The position numbers and the translations under genes were made by a program. A stretch of 9,287 nt of DNA from positions 135,035 through 144,321 of the forward strand of contig CAJUMY010000003.1 of the NCBI GenBank assembly GCA_910587685.1. Reading direction: 5' to 3'. The stretch is from an uncultured Christensenellaceae bacterium. Its GTDB lineage: Bacteria > Bacillota > Clostridia > Christensenellales > UBA3700. Each line of letters begins with the position of its first letter. Position 1 is the first letter of the stretch. Under the pieces are notes generated by a model. That model saw only the letters and a program-made list of their open reading frames with translations, had not been told where the DNA came from and ran no database searches. This document shows positions 1 to 6,426 of this stretch, in pieces.

Positions 1-144
1 GCGGCTACTTCTTCAAGACTTTCTTCTTCAACGGTCTCCTCTTCCTCGGGTGCTTCTTCGTACGCCTCTTCTGCGGCTACTTCTTCAAGACTTTCTTCTT
101 CAATGATCTCCTCTTCCTCGGGCGTTTCTTCATAGCCTTCCTCT
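1..144 (-). repeat. 72-bp (24-codon) tandem repeat in Glu-rich tail
   Basis: Positions 1-31 and 73-103 are identical, and similarity continues to about position 60 of the unit, giving a 72-bp period. On the protein level the unit reads roughly E-E-x-Y-E-E-x-P-E-E-E-E followed by EEESLEEVAA. The array may continue beyond the left edge. Confidence 0.8.
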
Positions 145-548
145 TCTTCCGCCAAAGCAACTTCTTCTTCGTAAGGAACTTCCTCTTTTCTTTCTTCGTC
201 TTCCGCAGGCTCCTCGACATTTTCATCTTCAGGAATCTCTTCTTCTCCCTCGTCCTCCTCGTCGGATCCTTCCTCATCCTCTTCTTCGGCTTCTTCTATC
301 TCTTCTTCTACTTCTTCCTCGATCTCTTCCTCTACTTCCTCTTCCTCGTTATTCTTCTTCATTGCGAAGAGGAACATAAGAGTTGCAATACACATGACAA
401 CCGTTATCGCAGTGAGTACGGCGACCATAGCTATCTGCATCTCCATTGTGGGAACGGCAAGAAAAGGCATCGCGACGAATGCCAATAACTTATCTTTGGG
501 ATTTTCAGGCTCCTTTTTCGGAGAACGATTCTTTTCGATGCGTATCAT
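1..548 (-). CDS. Membrane-anchored Glu-rich protein (3' end beyond window)
   Basis: I do not recognise this protein. The frame is open from the ATG at 548-546 to the left edge (182 codons plus 2 bases), so the C-terminus is missing. The start is supported by AGAGG five bases upstream. Residues 1-36 are basic to neutral. Residues about 37-63 form one hydrophobic helix. From residue 66 on the chain is dominated by Glu with some Asp, Pro and Ala. The last visible part contains a tandem repeat of 24 residues ending in EESLEEVAA. The basic N-terminus suggests it stays in the cytoplasm and the acidic tail is outside, but the opposite topology cannot be excluded. Such acidic tails may be spacers ahead of a folded domain lying outside the window. 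The lysine-rich frame seen in the same DNA is a shadow of the Glu codons. That it is a gene is fairly sure; its function is unknown. Confidence 0.8.
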   Translation of the reverse strand, partial: MIRIEKNRSPKKEPENPKDKLLAFVAMPFLAVPTMEMQIAMVAVLTAITVVMCIATLMFLFAMKKNNEEEEVEEEIEEEVEEEIEEAEEEDEEGSDEEDEGEEEIPEDENVEEPAEDEERKEEVPYEEEVALAEEEEGYEETPEEEEIIEEESLEEVAAEEAYEEAPEEEETVEEESLEEVA

Positions 549-571
549 ACCCACCTCTTGAAAATTATATT

Positions 572-650
572 GCCGACGCGAGAATCATTCGGCGACAAGT
601 TATTCCGATAATATATTAAACAAAAGAGATCTCAACGGTTACGCGTCGGC
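572..650 (-). promoter_or_regulatory. Inverted repeat in the leader of the Glu-rich gene
   Basis: GCCGACGCG at 572-580 and its perfect complement CGCGTCGGC at 642-650 are 61 bases apart. In the minus-strand transcript they would close a stem whose base ends 11 bases before the AGAGG of the Glu-rich gene. It could be a leader structure that affects translation or just a chance 9-bp match. No known riboswitch is recognised. Confidence 0.3.
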
Positions 651-741
651 TTCATCACATAAAACATATCTTTTCAAACTAATGATCTTTCACAATTTGT
701 CGATACTTTGCGTTCAATGCCGACACTTTATATATATTATA

Positions 742-772
742 ATTATAGCTCGTTGTCTGTTGTAAAAGTCAA
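742..772 (-). promoter_or_regulatory. Probable promoter of the Glu-rich gene
   Basis: On the minus strand TTGACT (772-767) and TATAAT (747-742) are separated by 19 bases, which is longer than the ideal 17. Transcription would begin near 735, leaving a leader of about 190 bases. Just upstream, TTGTAAAA occurs at 760-767 and 789-796 with an inverted copy at 777-783, which could be an operator cluster. Confidence 0.45.
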
Positions 773-932
773 GTATTTTTACAGATTATTGTAAAATACA
801 ATAATTTTAACAACGCTTTTTACGTTTCTGCCCGTTTTCACGCCTATAACAACGTCCTTTGCAGGAAATTATTTCTATAAAATACCGCGCGTCTTATAGT
901 TCGCTTTTTTCAATATAATTCTATCGAACGCA

Positions 933-1039
933 TTATTTCTTAGCCGCAACGTCAAACGCCGTTATTTTAGAATCAAAAGAACCGACTTTTTCAAATAACT
1001 CGCATTAGAACTTTTATATGCGTCGACCTTTTTCTTTAA
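933..1039 (-). pseudogene. Possible decayed 3' end of a minus-strand gene
   Basis: Reading the minus strand, a clean stretch ends at TAA (935-933) and gives ELFEKVGSFDSKITAF followed by DVAAKK. Just upstream, in another frame, there is KKKVDAYKSSNA. Joining the two needs one frameshift near 1000. The codons look like those of real genes nearby, but the stretch is only about 35 residues, has no start codon, and may be chance. No family is recognised. Confidence 0.22.
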
Positions 1040-1375
1040 GCCTTAGATCATATCACTTTTACAAACGACGTTGTTTACAGAAACGAAATACGTTCGTTCT
1101 CCGTTGAAGAAAGAACAAAGGACGGAGAATTGATCAAAAACACCGAATGCGTCTCCTTAGAAGATATCGCGTCTCTGACGGAAGATATTTACTATCTCGA
1201 TAAGAGGACTGCTTTTATTGTTATTAACGAAAAATATATAAAAGACGGACAAGAAGCCGTCAACGAGCTTATTATCACCAAGACTGAGTGCGAATCGGTA
1301 TATTCCTACCCTATTCTCAACACTTACGACAAAGGCTACGCGACGCTTGCGGCGCACTTTGCATGCAGTCGTTAA
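1040..1375 (+). pseudogene. Gene remnant or small unknown ORF
   Basis: The frame is open from just after a TAA at 1037-1039 to TAA at 1373-1375 (111 codons). The codon use (GAA, GAC, ATC, TAC) resembles real genes here. There is no ATG or GTG in the upstream part. The only candidate start is TTG at 1130, with AAGGA seven bases before it, giving 81 residues. However, protein-like sequence (ITFTNDVVYRNEIRSFSVEE) continues upstream of that TTG, which suggests the 5' end of a longer gene has been lost. A plus-strand terminator follows at 1490-1521, as expected downstream of a plus-strand gene. Product not recognised. Alternatives are a short genuine gene starting at TTG 1130, or chance. Confidence 0.35.
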
Positions 1376-1489
1376 AAAGTATACGTTTTTATCAAGTACA
1401 CGACGCTTATATCGATACGTTGACGAAATCTGTTTTTACTTTATCCCGCTATCAACTGCAATCGCATTATATCGCTTTTGCGATAGACC

Positions 1490-1521
1490 AAAGAAACGTT
1501 CCATAAGGACGTTTCTTTTTT
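1490..1521 (+). terminator. Rho-independent terminator, plus strand
   Basis: A 10-bp stem (1490-1499 with 1509-1518) encloses a 9-base loop and is followed by a T run to 1521. Minus-strand transcripts from the anti-sigma gene meet the same hairpin, but the T run on that side is weak (CTTTGG). It may therefore end both, but it fits the plus strand better. Confidence 0.65.
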
Positions 1522-1553
1522 AGTGTCAATCACTCGATATTGCAACCTCTTTT

Positions 1554-2735
1554 TTAGAAAACTATTACTTCATCATCGCTAAATGTATATTCGTATTGCT
1601 TTTTGCCGTTTCCGTCGAAAATTTCACGAATATAAAACACGCCCTTTTTATCATCAATATCATACTTTACTTTTATCGCGGATCTATCGCCCTTTACCTC
1701 GCGTTCCACGACGTATTTACCCTTCGACGCGCCGCTTCTGAATTCGAGTTCATACTTGGTTTCGACTTTTTTGTTTTTGTTTTTCGTTTCAAACTCGATC
1801 GCGGTTTCTTCTAACAGTTTGCCGTTTGCATAAATCGAATAAACATATTCGGTTTCCGCTTCATCGTTTTCTAAAGAATGTTCCTGTTCCATTTGTATAT
1901 AAGACGTCTTATCCGATATATCCGCGTAAGCGCGAATTTTCAATTCTGTTTCGGACTCGCCTTTTTCAGTCTCTTCCGTACGTTCTCCTTCGAGATGATA
2001 GTTCACGCCGTCGATCACCATTACGCCGACAAGATGATATTCGCTCTCCGTTTCTTCTTTTTCGTCGTCAAAATCTGTTTTCACGAGTGTTTCGGTATAA
2101 TACATTACATAGGAAATTGTTTTCCCTGCCAAATCATTTCCCTTTATTGTCATTTTAACTTTGTAAGGATACCTGCCGTCAGTATTTTTTTCGGTAGAAG
2201 TAGAAAGTATATCTTCTCCCAAAAAACTATCGAACGCCGTAAAATATTCGTTAAACCTTGCGGATTGTTCTTTTACTTCTTGTTCCGAATTGTCGGCAGA
2301 CGATGCCGACATAACGCCGGAAGCGCGCGCTTGCGTAGCCGCGCTAACTGCAGAAAAAGTTCTTACTGCGTTTGCCGACATAGTGCTTCCCAATAATCTT
2401 ACGCTCGACACGGCGCCCATTCCGTAAACGTCTTCTACCGAAAAATTCATACGCGTAGGGTCTAACGGTCTATTTGTGCCGGAATTTAACGCAAACGACA
2501 ATATTAAAACCAAACAAACGACAACCGCCGCAAACGCGGCAAACAACCTAATTGTTTTGCGTTTACTTCTTCCGATTACAGCCGTATTACCTTGACTATA
2601 CACTTCCGAATTTCCTTCTGAATCGTAAGGCAACAAATTTTCTGACCGCGCAGTTATTTTGATACTATCAAGCGGATCCGGCGTAAATTGCGCGGCTTCA
2701 TTTCTTAATCTATTTTCTATATCTTTTCTTTTCAT
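1554..2735 (-). CDS. Membrane anti-sigma-like factor with duplicated ectodomain
   Basis: This is the probable inhibitor of the ECF sigma factor encoded immediately upstream. The ATG follows the sigma stop with no gap (TAAATG), and GAGGG seven bases before it, inside the sigma gene, serves as ribosome binding site. Residues 1-62 are a hydrophilic N-terminal region that would bind the sigma factor in the cytoplasm. Residues about 63-83 are one membrane helix. Residues 84-393 lie outside. The ectodomain starts with an Ala/Ser-rich stretch (about 107-150) and continues as beta-strand-like sequence with alternating charged and aromatic residues. The zinc-binding HxxxCxxC motif of classical zinc anti-sigma factors is absent. 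Residues 106-367 are identical to residues 43-304 of the lipoprotein at 3321-4316, with no silent changes in the DNA except at the edges. The anti-sigma role rests on context and topology, not on a recognised domain. Confidence 0.8.
   Translation of the reverse strand: MKRKDIENRLRNEAAQFTPDPLDSIKITARSENLLPYDSEGNSEVYSQGNTAVIGRSKRKTIRLFAAFAAVVVCLVLILSFALNSGTNRPLDPTRMNFSVEDVYGMGAVSSVRLLGSTMSANAVRTFSAVSAATQARASGVMSASSADNSEQEVKEQSARFNEYFTAFDSFLGEDILSTSTEKNTDGRYPYKVKMTIKGNDLAGKTISYVMYYTETLVKTDFDDEKEETESEYHLVGVMVIDGVNYHLEGERTEETEKGESETELKIRAYADISDKTSYIQMEQEHSLENDEAETEYVYSIYANGKLLEETAIEFETKNKNKKVETKYELEFRSGASKGKYVVEREVKGDRSAIKVKYDIDDKKGVFYIREIFDGNGKKQYEYTFSDDEVIVF
1621..2432. repeat. 812-bp direct repeat, copy in anti-sigma-like gene
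   Basis: Base-by-base comparison with 3391-4202 (offset 1770) shows 3 mismatches, at 1634, 1635 and 2422. The stretch 1636-2421 (786 bp) is identical to 3406-4191. Outside these limits the two genes remain related as protein but differ clearly in DNA. Confidence 0.97.
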
Positions 2736-3254
2736 TTAACAACCCTCTTTTTCCAAAGCATTACGCATTTTCAAAAGCGCGTTTTTATATTTCCAAGTAA
2801 CTGTAGATATAGGCATATCGAGCATTTTTCCGATTTCTTTCCGTTTATAGCCGCAAGCAGTTACAAGCATTAAAATAGAAAACTCATCGTCGGCTAAAAG
2901 CCTCTTTGCCAAATCTATCAACTCGCCGTATGTATCAGGTTCGCTTATGCCGAAAACAGTATGATTTTCGTATTCGTCAACGTATTGCTCCCTCATACGA
3001 ACTTTTCTTACGTTTATTGCTTCATTCTTTGCTATTTTGATTATCCATGCGGAAGCGTTAGTCCCAAGAGTATATCCTTGTATATTTTTCAATACGCGCA
3101 TATACGTTGTTTGCATTACGTCTTCCGCAAGAACTTTATCTCGTAATATAGAAAGCGCCACATAGTAAACGGACTTCCGTGTCCGATTGTAGATCTCATC
3201 AAACGCGGAAGCATCGCCGTTTATAAATTTTTTTATAAATTTATCAAGTACCAC
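2736..3254 (-). CDS. ECF-type RNA polymerase sigma factor
   Basis: This is a 172-residue sigma-70 family protein of the extracytoplasmic-function group, which directs RNA polymerase to a small set of promoters when released by its anti-sigma partner. Region 2 spans about residues 16-84, with AEDVMQTTYMRVLKNI (43-58) for core binding and ASAWIIKIAKNEAI (67-80) for -10 recognition. Region 4 spans about 119-164 with the helix-turn-helix KRKEIGKMLDMPISTVTWK (137-155). There is no region 1 or 3, as usual. The start is GTG at 3254-3252, with GGAG seven bases upstream. A sigma-A-type promoter lies just before it, so basal expression does not seem to depend on the factor itself. The stop abuts the start of the anti-sigma-like gene, pointing to coupled translation. 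Confidence 0.95.
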   Translation of the reverse strand: MVLDKFIKKFINGDASAFDEIYNRTRKSVYYVALSILRDKVLAEDVMQTTYMRVLKNIQGYTLGTNASAWIIKIAKNEAINVRKVRMREQYVDEYENHTVFGISEPDTYGELIDLAKRLLADDEFSILMLVTACGYKRKEIGKMLDMPISTVTWKYKNALLKMRNALEKEGC

Positions 3255-3282
3255 TTCTTATCTCCGAATATTCAGTATCATA

Positions 3283-3312
3283 ACTATACTAAATTTTCGA
3301 TTATTTAGTCAA
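3283..3312 (-). promoter_or_regulatory. Promoter of the sigma/anti-sigma operon
   Basis: On the minus strand TTGACT (3312-3307) and TATAGT (3288-3283) are 18 bases apart. The start of transcription would be near 3276, giving a leader of about 20 bases. It sits between the lipoprotein stop codon and the sigma gene, so the pair can be transcribed independently. No terminator separates it from the lipoprotein gene, so read-through is also possible. Confidence 0.6.
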
Positions 3313-3320
3313 ACGAAAAC

Positions 3321-4316
3321 TTACTCAAATAAATGTTTACTTCCGTCGCTGTAAGAATACTCGTATCGTTTGTTACCGTCTTCGTCCTTTATTTCACGAA
3401 TATGGAACACGCCCTTTTTATCATCAATATCATACTTTACTTTTATCGCGGATCTATCGCCCTTTACCTCGCGTTCCACGACGTATTTACCCTTCGACGC
3501 GCCGCTTCTGAATTCGAGTTCATACTTGGTTTCGACTTTTTTGTTTTTGTTTTTCGTTTCAAACTCGATCGCGGTTTCTTCTAACAGTTTGCCGTTTGCA
3601 TAAATCGAATAAACATATTCGGTTTCCGCTTCATCGTTTTCTAAAGAATGTTCCTGTTCCATTTGTATATAAGACGTCTTATCCGATATATCCGCGTAAG
3701 CGCGAATTTTCAATTCTGTTTCGGACTCGCCTTTTTCAGTCTCTTCCGTACGTTCTCCTTCGAGATGATAGTTCACGCCGTCGATCACCATTACGCCGAC
3801 AAGATGATATTCGCTCTCCGTTTCTTCTTTTTCGTCGTCAAAATCTGTTTTCACGAGTGTTTCGGTATAATACATTACATAGGAAATTGTTTTCCCTGCC
3901 AAATCATTTCCCTTTATTGTCATTTTAACTTTGTAAGGATACCTGCCGTCAGTATTTTTTTCGGTAGAAGTAGAAAGTATATCTTCTCCCAAAAAACTAT
4001 CGAACGCCGTAAAATATTCGTTAAACCTTGCGGATTGTTCTTTTACTTCTTGTTCCGAATTGTCGGCAGACGATGCCGACATAACGCCGGAAGCGCGCGC
4101 TTGCGTAGCCGCGCTAACTGCAGAAAAAGTTCTTACTGCGTTTGCCGACATAGTGCTTCCCAATAATCTTACGCTCGACACGGCGCCCATTGCGTAAACG
4201 TCGTTTGGCGACGACAAAGCGTTTGTTTCAATTCCGTAATTTCCGCACGCTACCAACATCATAGACATTGCTATTATTAAACTTAAACCAACCACCAATA
4301 AAAATTTCTTTTTCAC
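3321..4316 (-). CDS. Lipoprotein sharing the anti-sigma ectodomain
   Basis: This is a 331-residue predicted lipoprotein. Residues 1-23 form a signal peptide (basic KKK, hydrophobic core) ending in the lipobox LVAC, with Cys24 as the lipid-modified residue, so the mature protein is tethered to the outer face of the membrane. Residues 43-304 are identical to residues 106-367 of the anti-sigma-like protein. The start is GTG (4316-4314), with a perfect AGGAGG seven bases upstream. The C-terminal 27 residues (from HIREI) are related to those of the anti-sigma-like protein but clearly diverged. It lies 66 bases upstream of the sigma gene on the same strand. I infer a role as decoy, ligand carrier or partner for the sensor domain. 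A plain duplicated cell-surface protein is the alternative. The ectodomain family is not recognised. Confidence 0.9.
   Translation of the reverse strand: MKKKFLLVVGLSLIIAMSMMLVACGNYGIETNALSSPNDVYAMGAVSSVRLLGSTMSANAVRTFSAVSAATQARASGVMSASSADNSEQEVKEQSARFNEYFTAFDSFLGEDILSTSTEKNTDGRYPYKVKMTIKGNDLAGKTISYVMYYTETLVKTDFDDEKEETESEYHLVGVMVIDGVNYHLEGERTEETEKGESETELKIRAYADISDKTSYIQMEQEHSLENDEAETEYVYSIYANGKLLEETAIEFETKNKNKKVETKYELEFRSGASKGKYVVEREVKGDRSAIKVKYDIDDKKGVFHIREIKDEDGNKRYEYSYSDGSKHLFE
3391..4202. repeat. 812-bp direct repeat, copy in lipoprotein gene
   Basis: This is the second copy of the repeat at 1621-2432, in the same orientation, with 809 of 812 bases equal and an uninterrupted identical core at 3406-4191. 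The limits fall inside the coding regions rather than at gene ends. Confidence 0.97.
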
Positions 4317-4323
4317 CGTTTTA

Positions 4324-4329
4324 CCTCCT
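4324..4329 (-). promoter_or_regulatory. AGGAGG ribosome binding site fixing a GTG start
   Basis: A perfect Shine-Dalgarno sequence on the minus strand, seven bases before GTG 4316-4314. It fixes the start of the lipoprotein, which has no ATG at that place. Confidence 0.85.
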
Positions 4330-4366
4330 CGGTATGTATTTAAGGACTTTTGCCTTTCACTATATA

Positions 4367-4392
4367 CAACAAAGTATGCATACGATTTGTTG
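4367..4392. promoter_or_regulatory. Operator-like dyad upstream of the lipoprotein gene
   Basis: The 10-bp palindrome GTATGCATAC (4374-4383) is flanked by CAACAAA (4367-4373) and its complement TTTGTTG (4386-4392), with a 2-base offset on one side. It lies about 50-75 bases before the GTG. A good sigma-A promoter is not visible here: a TATAGT just downstream lacks a matching -35. The minus strand contains CCAACAAA, which could be an AAC-type ECF -35 element. It could thus be a repressor site or the target of the neighbouring sigma factor. Confidence 0.4.
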
Positions 4393-4421
4393 GTAAAAAA
4401 TAAAAATTTTTTCTTTTAACG

Positions 4422-4458
4422 AAAAAACACGAGCAGGACGCAGCCTGTGTCGTGTTTT
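4422..4458 (-). terminator. Terminator copied from a tRNA-Arg locus
   Basis: On the minus strand AAAACACGA and TCGTGTTTT pair (9 bp), with an inner CAGG/CCTG stem, followed by a T run. It shields the lipoprotein gene from transcription coming from the S41 gene. It duplicates the terminator behind the tRNA-Arg at 6429-6463. Confidence 0.7.
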
Positions 4459-4468
4459 AGAATGGTAC
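4422..4468 (-). repeat. 47-bp direct repeat: tRNA-Arg 3' tip plus terminator (copy A)
   Basis: This equals 6427-6473 at 44 of 47 positions (differences at 4444, 4446 and 4459; offset 2005). It contains, on the minus strand, GTACCATTC (the last bases of the tRNA-Arg gene and the following bases) and then the hairpin of the tRNA terminator. No tRNA body precedes it here. Confidence 0.9.
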
Positions 4469-4554
4469 ACCAAAAAACGGCTTGGCGCAAATCGCAATTC
4501 CCATAGGGAATTAAAAAACTAAATTATTAAGAGTTATACTTTCAAGCAAGGACA

Positions 4555-4587
4555 AAAGCTCTCGAACGATATGTTCGAGAGCTTTTT
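4555..4587. terminator. Bidirectional terminator after the S41 gene
   Basis: A perfect 13-bp stem (4555-4567 with 4573-4585) has a 5-base loop, T5 on the plus side and T4 on the minus side. It lies 57 bases beyond the stop of the S41 peptidase gene, whose transcript it most likely ends. A small separate hairpin (AATTCCC-ATA-GGGAATT, 4496-4512) of unknown role follows. Confidence 0.8.
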
Positions 4588-4643
4588 ACTACAAACCTTT
4601 TAGAAAGATAAATTGAAATTTATCGTCCTGTCGTGTCTGAATT

Positions 4644-6137
4644 TTATTTAACTCCGATTACTTCAAATAATTTATCAAAACAGTTTTTGCTTTCACAAGG
4701 ATAGTCCGGCATAACGTATTCGTCGGTGTTGGTACTGTCTATTCTATACCATTTTTTTGTAGATATTTGTACATACAAGCCCGTATTCGGCAAATAGAAA
4801 TATGTTACTTCGCCATAGCCGTTTACAGCGTTCGCCGACGGTTCACCTACTACTTTGCCCAAACGATTATCCTGTATCAGCATAGCAAAATCCTTAGCCG
4901 CCGAAAAAGAATCATAATCGGTAAGTATATACACATTTCCGTTAAACAGTAAATTTTTATACTGTTTATTGGAGATTTTAACGTTGCTATGAAATTCCAA
5001 AAAGCCCCAACGCCAATCATAAGGACCGTCATAGTAGCTGTCAACGGGAAGATACTTTATAAACTCGTTGCCCACCATAGAACTGCCGCCGCCGTTTCCG
5101 CGTAGGTCAACCGCTACGTTTTGTATGTTCTTTTGTTTTACTTCCGTGAACATTGTCTTTACAAAATCGATATAAGTTTGGTTGTAATTGCATTGAGTAA
5201 GAGTAAGCACGGCAAGGCTTTTTTGCTCGTCAATATCGTAATACACAAAGTCTTTCGGTTCACTCGGTGCGTAGTATTGGTTGCGGATTTCCACAAATTC
5301 GTCCCAACTCACAAAATCATTTGCGGTGTAAGTTTCTTCGATTGTATTCTCACCGTTCGACCATTCGTATATAAACGGCTCGGAATAGTCCAAGAAATCA
5401 AGAGTTGCAAGACTGCCCAAATCTATATTGATTCCCGCTTCTGTTTCGTAACAGTAATACGGTTCGGCATCCTTAAAAATTTGCTCTACCGATTTACCGT
5501 TGATTTTGGCTATATCGTAATCTTGACTGTACTTTTGCGGAATTGCTTTTAGGTAAGTATCGCCGATACCGCTGTTGTAAGTTGACGTGTGAGCGTCGCC
5601 CATAAGGTGCAAAACGGATTGTATTTCACGCCGCAAATCGTTTACGGTAATATTATCTTTGTCTTGCAACCTTTTCAAAGAAGCATTGTAAGCGGTTTTG
5701 ACTTCTTCGGTTAAACCATTCTTAAACATAGGGTGCTTTCTTTCAAGATGATTTTTAAGTGCATTAAAATCTTCTTTGGCGGCTTTATACGAAATAACCG
5801 CATCATAGTTCAGCATTATGCCGTTGTAACTTTTGAAAACATACGAATTCCAATATGGAATCATATACGGCAAAAATGAACAAATTATAGCAACAAATCC
5901 AAATACTATCGGCATAATTATTTTTGTAACAAGTTTCGTTTTAAAAATTATAAGATAAGCAACCAAACCGCCGCAAAAAAATACGCTCAACAGAACAGTT
6001 ACCCATTCGGGAAAATTAGTGCAAAATATATTTATAGGAATAAGGGCAAAAGTTAAAACAACCAATAAGCCAAGAACAGACATACCGATTATCTTTATTG
6101 CTTTTCGGTGATTTTCAATCCATGTTTTGAAGTTCAC
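4644..6137 (-). CDS. Membrane-anchored S41 family peptidase
   Basis: A 497-residue protein with three N-terminal membrane helices (about 14-37, 44-65 and 72-93) and an extracellular C-terminal peptidase domain of the S41 (tail-specific protease) family. Visible motifs are LMGDAHTS (178-185), VDLRGNGGGSS (343-353), the nucleophile region TDYDSFSAAKDFAML (406-420) with Ser412 as the likely catalytic serine, GEPSA (431-435) and MPDYP (476-480). No PDZ domain is apparent, so this is closer to the non-processing S41 proteins of Firmicutes than to CtpA. The start is GTG (6137-6135), with GGAG nine bases upstream and a good promoter. Substrate unknown. It forms a single-gene unit between tRNA-end repeats, which hints at arrival as a small block. 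A role in processing the neighbouring lipoprotein or anti-sigma is conceivable but not shown. Confidence 0.9.
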   Translation of the reverse strand: MNFKTWIENHRKAIKIIGMSVLGLLVVLTFALIPINIFCTNFPEWVTVLLSVFFCGGLVAYLIIFKTKLVTKIIMPIVFGFVAIICSFLPYMIPYWNSYVFKSYNGIMLNYDAVISYKAAKEDFNALKNHLERKHPMFKNGLTEEVKTAYNASLKRLQDKDNITVNDLRREIQSVLHLMGDAHTSTYNSGIGDTYLKAIPQKYSQDYDIAKINGKSVEQIFKDAEPYYCYETEAGINIDLGSLATLDFLDYSEPFIYEWSNGENTIEETYTANDFVSWDEFVEIRNQYYAPSEPKDFVYYDIDEQKSLAVLTLTQCNYNQTYIDFVKTMFTEVKQKNIQNVAVDLRGNGGGSSMVGNEFIKYLPVDSYYDGPYDWRWGFLEFHSNVKISNKQYKNLLFNGNVYILTDYDSFSAAKDFAMLIQDNRLGKVVGEPSANAVNGYGEVTYFYLPNTGLYVQISTKKWYRIDSTNTDEYVMPDYPCESKNCFDKLFEVIGVK

Positions 6138-6176
6138 TTTTTCTTTCTCCGTTAAATTACTGTTTATCGTATAATC

Positions 6177-6205
6177 ATTATAGCATATTTATTGCGACAA
6201 AGCAA
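6177..6205 (-). promoter_or_regulatory. Promoter of the S41 peptidase gene
   Basis: On the minus strand TTGCTT (6205-6200), a 17-base spacer and a perfect TATAAT (6182-6177). The start would be near 6170, with a leader of about 33 bases. Confidence 0.7.
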
Positions 6206-6210
6206 GAGAA

Positions 6211-6245
6211 AGATCGGCTTGCTATACTTGCAAGCCGCTCTTTTT
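6211..6245 (+). terminator. Terminator-like hairpin, orientation uncertain
   Basis: CGGCTTGC (6215-6222) and GCAAGCCG (6230-6237) form an 8-bp stem with a 7-base loop, followed by CTCTTTTT on the plus strand. No plus-strand gene precedes it, so it may instead stop minus-strand read-through from the tRNA, where the tail is TCTTTCTCT. Confidence 0.45.
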
Positions 6246-6287
6246 ACTTATTGCCATTCGGATTGTAGTTATTTGAGATATAAGACA

Positions 6288-6328
6288 AATCCGAACCCAC
6301 CGCCTATCGGCACTGTAAGGTTCGGATT
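6288..6328 (-). terminator. Hairpin behind the truncated tRNA-end copy
   Basis: AATCCGAACC (6288-6297) and GGTTCGGATT (6319-6328) form a 10-bp stem, with an inner GCC-GATA-GGC on the minus strand. The T tail is poor on both sides. It follows the tRNA-end fragment at 6336-6358 in the same way that the true terminator follows the intact tRNA. Confidence 0.4.
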
Positions 6329-6335
6329 ATTATCA

Positions 6336-6358
6336 AATGGTACTCCCGGCGGGAATCG
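6336..6358 (-). repeat. 23-bp copy of the tRNA-Arg 3' end
   Basis: Identical to 6466-6488 (offset 130). It covers the 3' acceptor strand, CCA and part of the T arm of the tRNA-Arg gene. The sequence behind it (6359-6420) does not fold as the rest of a tRNA, so this is a fragment. A tRNA 3' end repeat of this kind is typical of attachment sites, but no integrase is seen. Confidence 0.85.
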
Positions 6359-6426
6359 CATACTGCACTGCAGTGTCGTCGCTATGGCGACTACGGGTTG
6401 TTACCGTTTCTCGTCGGGGAAAAATA

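Larger units (their letters stand above)
549..932. other. Non-coding AT-rich region
   Basis: Apart from the promoter, the leader inverted repeat and the TTGTAAAA-type repeats near 760-796, I see no gene, RNA or mobile element here. All six frames are broken by stops. Confidence 0.6.

Noticed and set aside
1..144. CRISPR-like repeat
   Set aside because: The repeat is in frame with a period of 72 bp, without distinct spacers, and is explained by the protein repeat.
77..277. Lys/Arg-rich ORF on the minus strand
   Set aside because: It is another frame of the Glu codon stretch of the gene at 1-548.
1288..1506. Plus-strand ORF of 72 codons overlapping the remnant
   Set aside because: It overlaps the better frame, lacks a ribosome binding site, and its stop lies within the terminator loop.
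1878..4166. Two identical plus-strand ORFs of 172 codons (1878-2396 and 3648-4166) and two of 110 codons
   Set aside because: They are antisense shadows of the repeated ectodomain. They appear twice only because the DNA is duplicated.
6338..6420. A second complete tRNA gene
   Set aside because: Only the 3' end matches. No D arm, 7-base anticodon loop or T stem can be folded from the rest.
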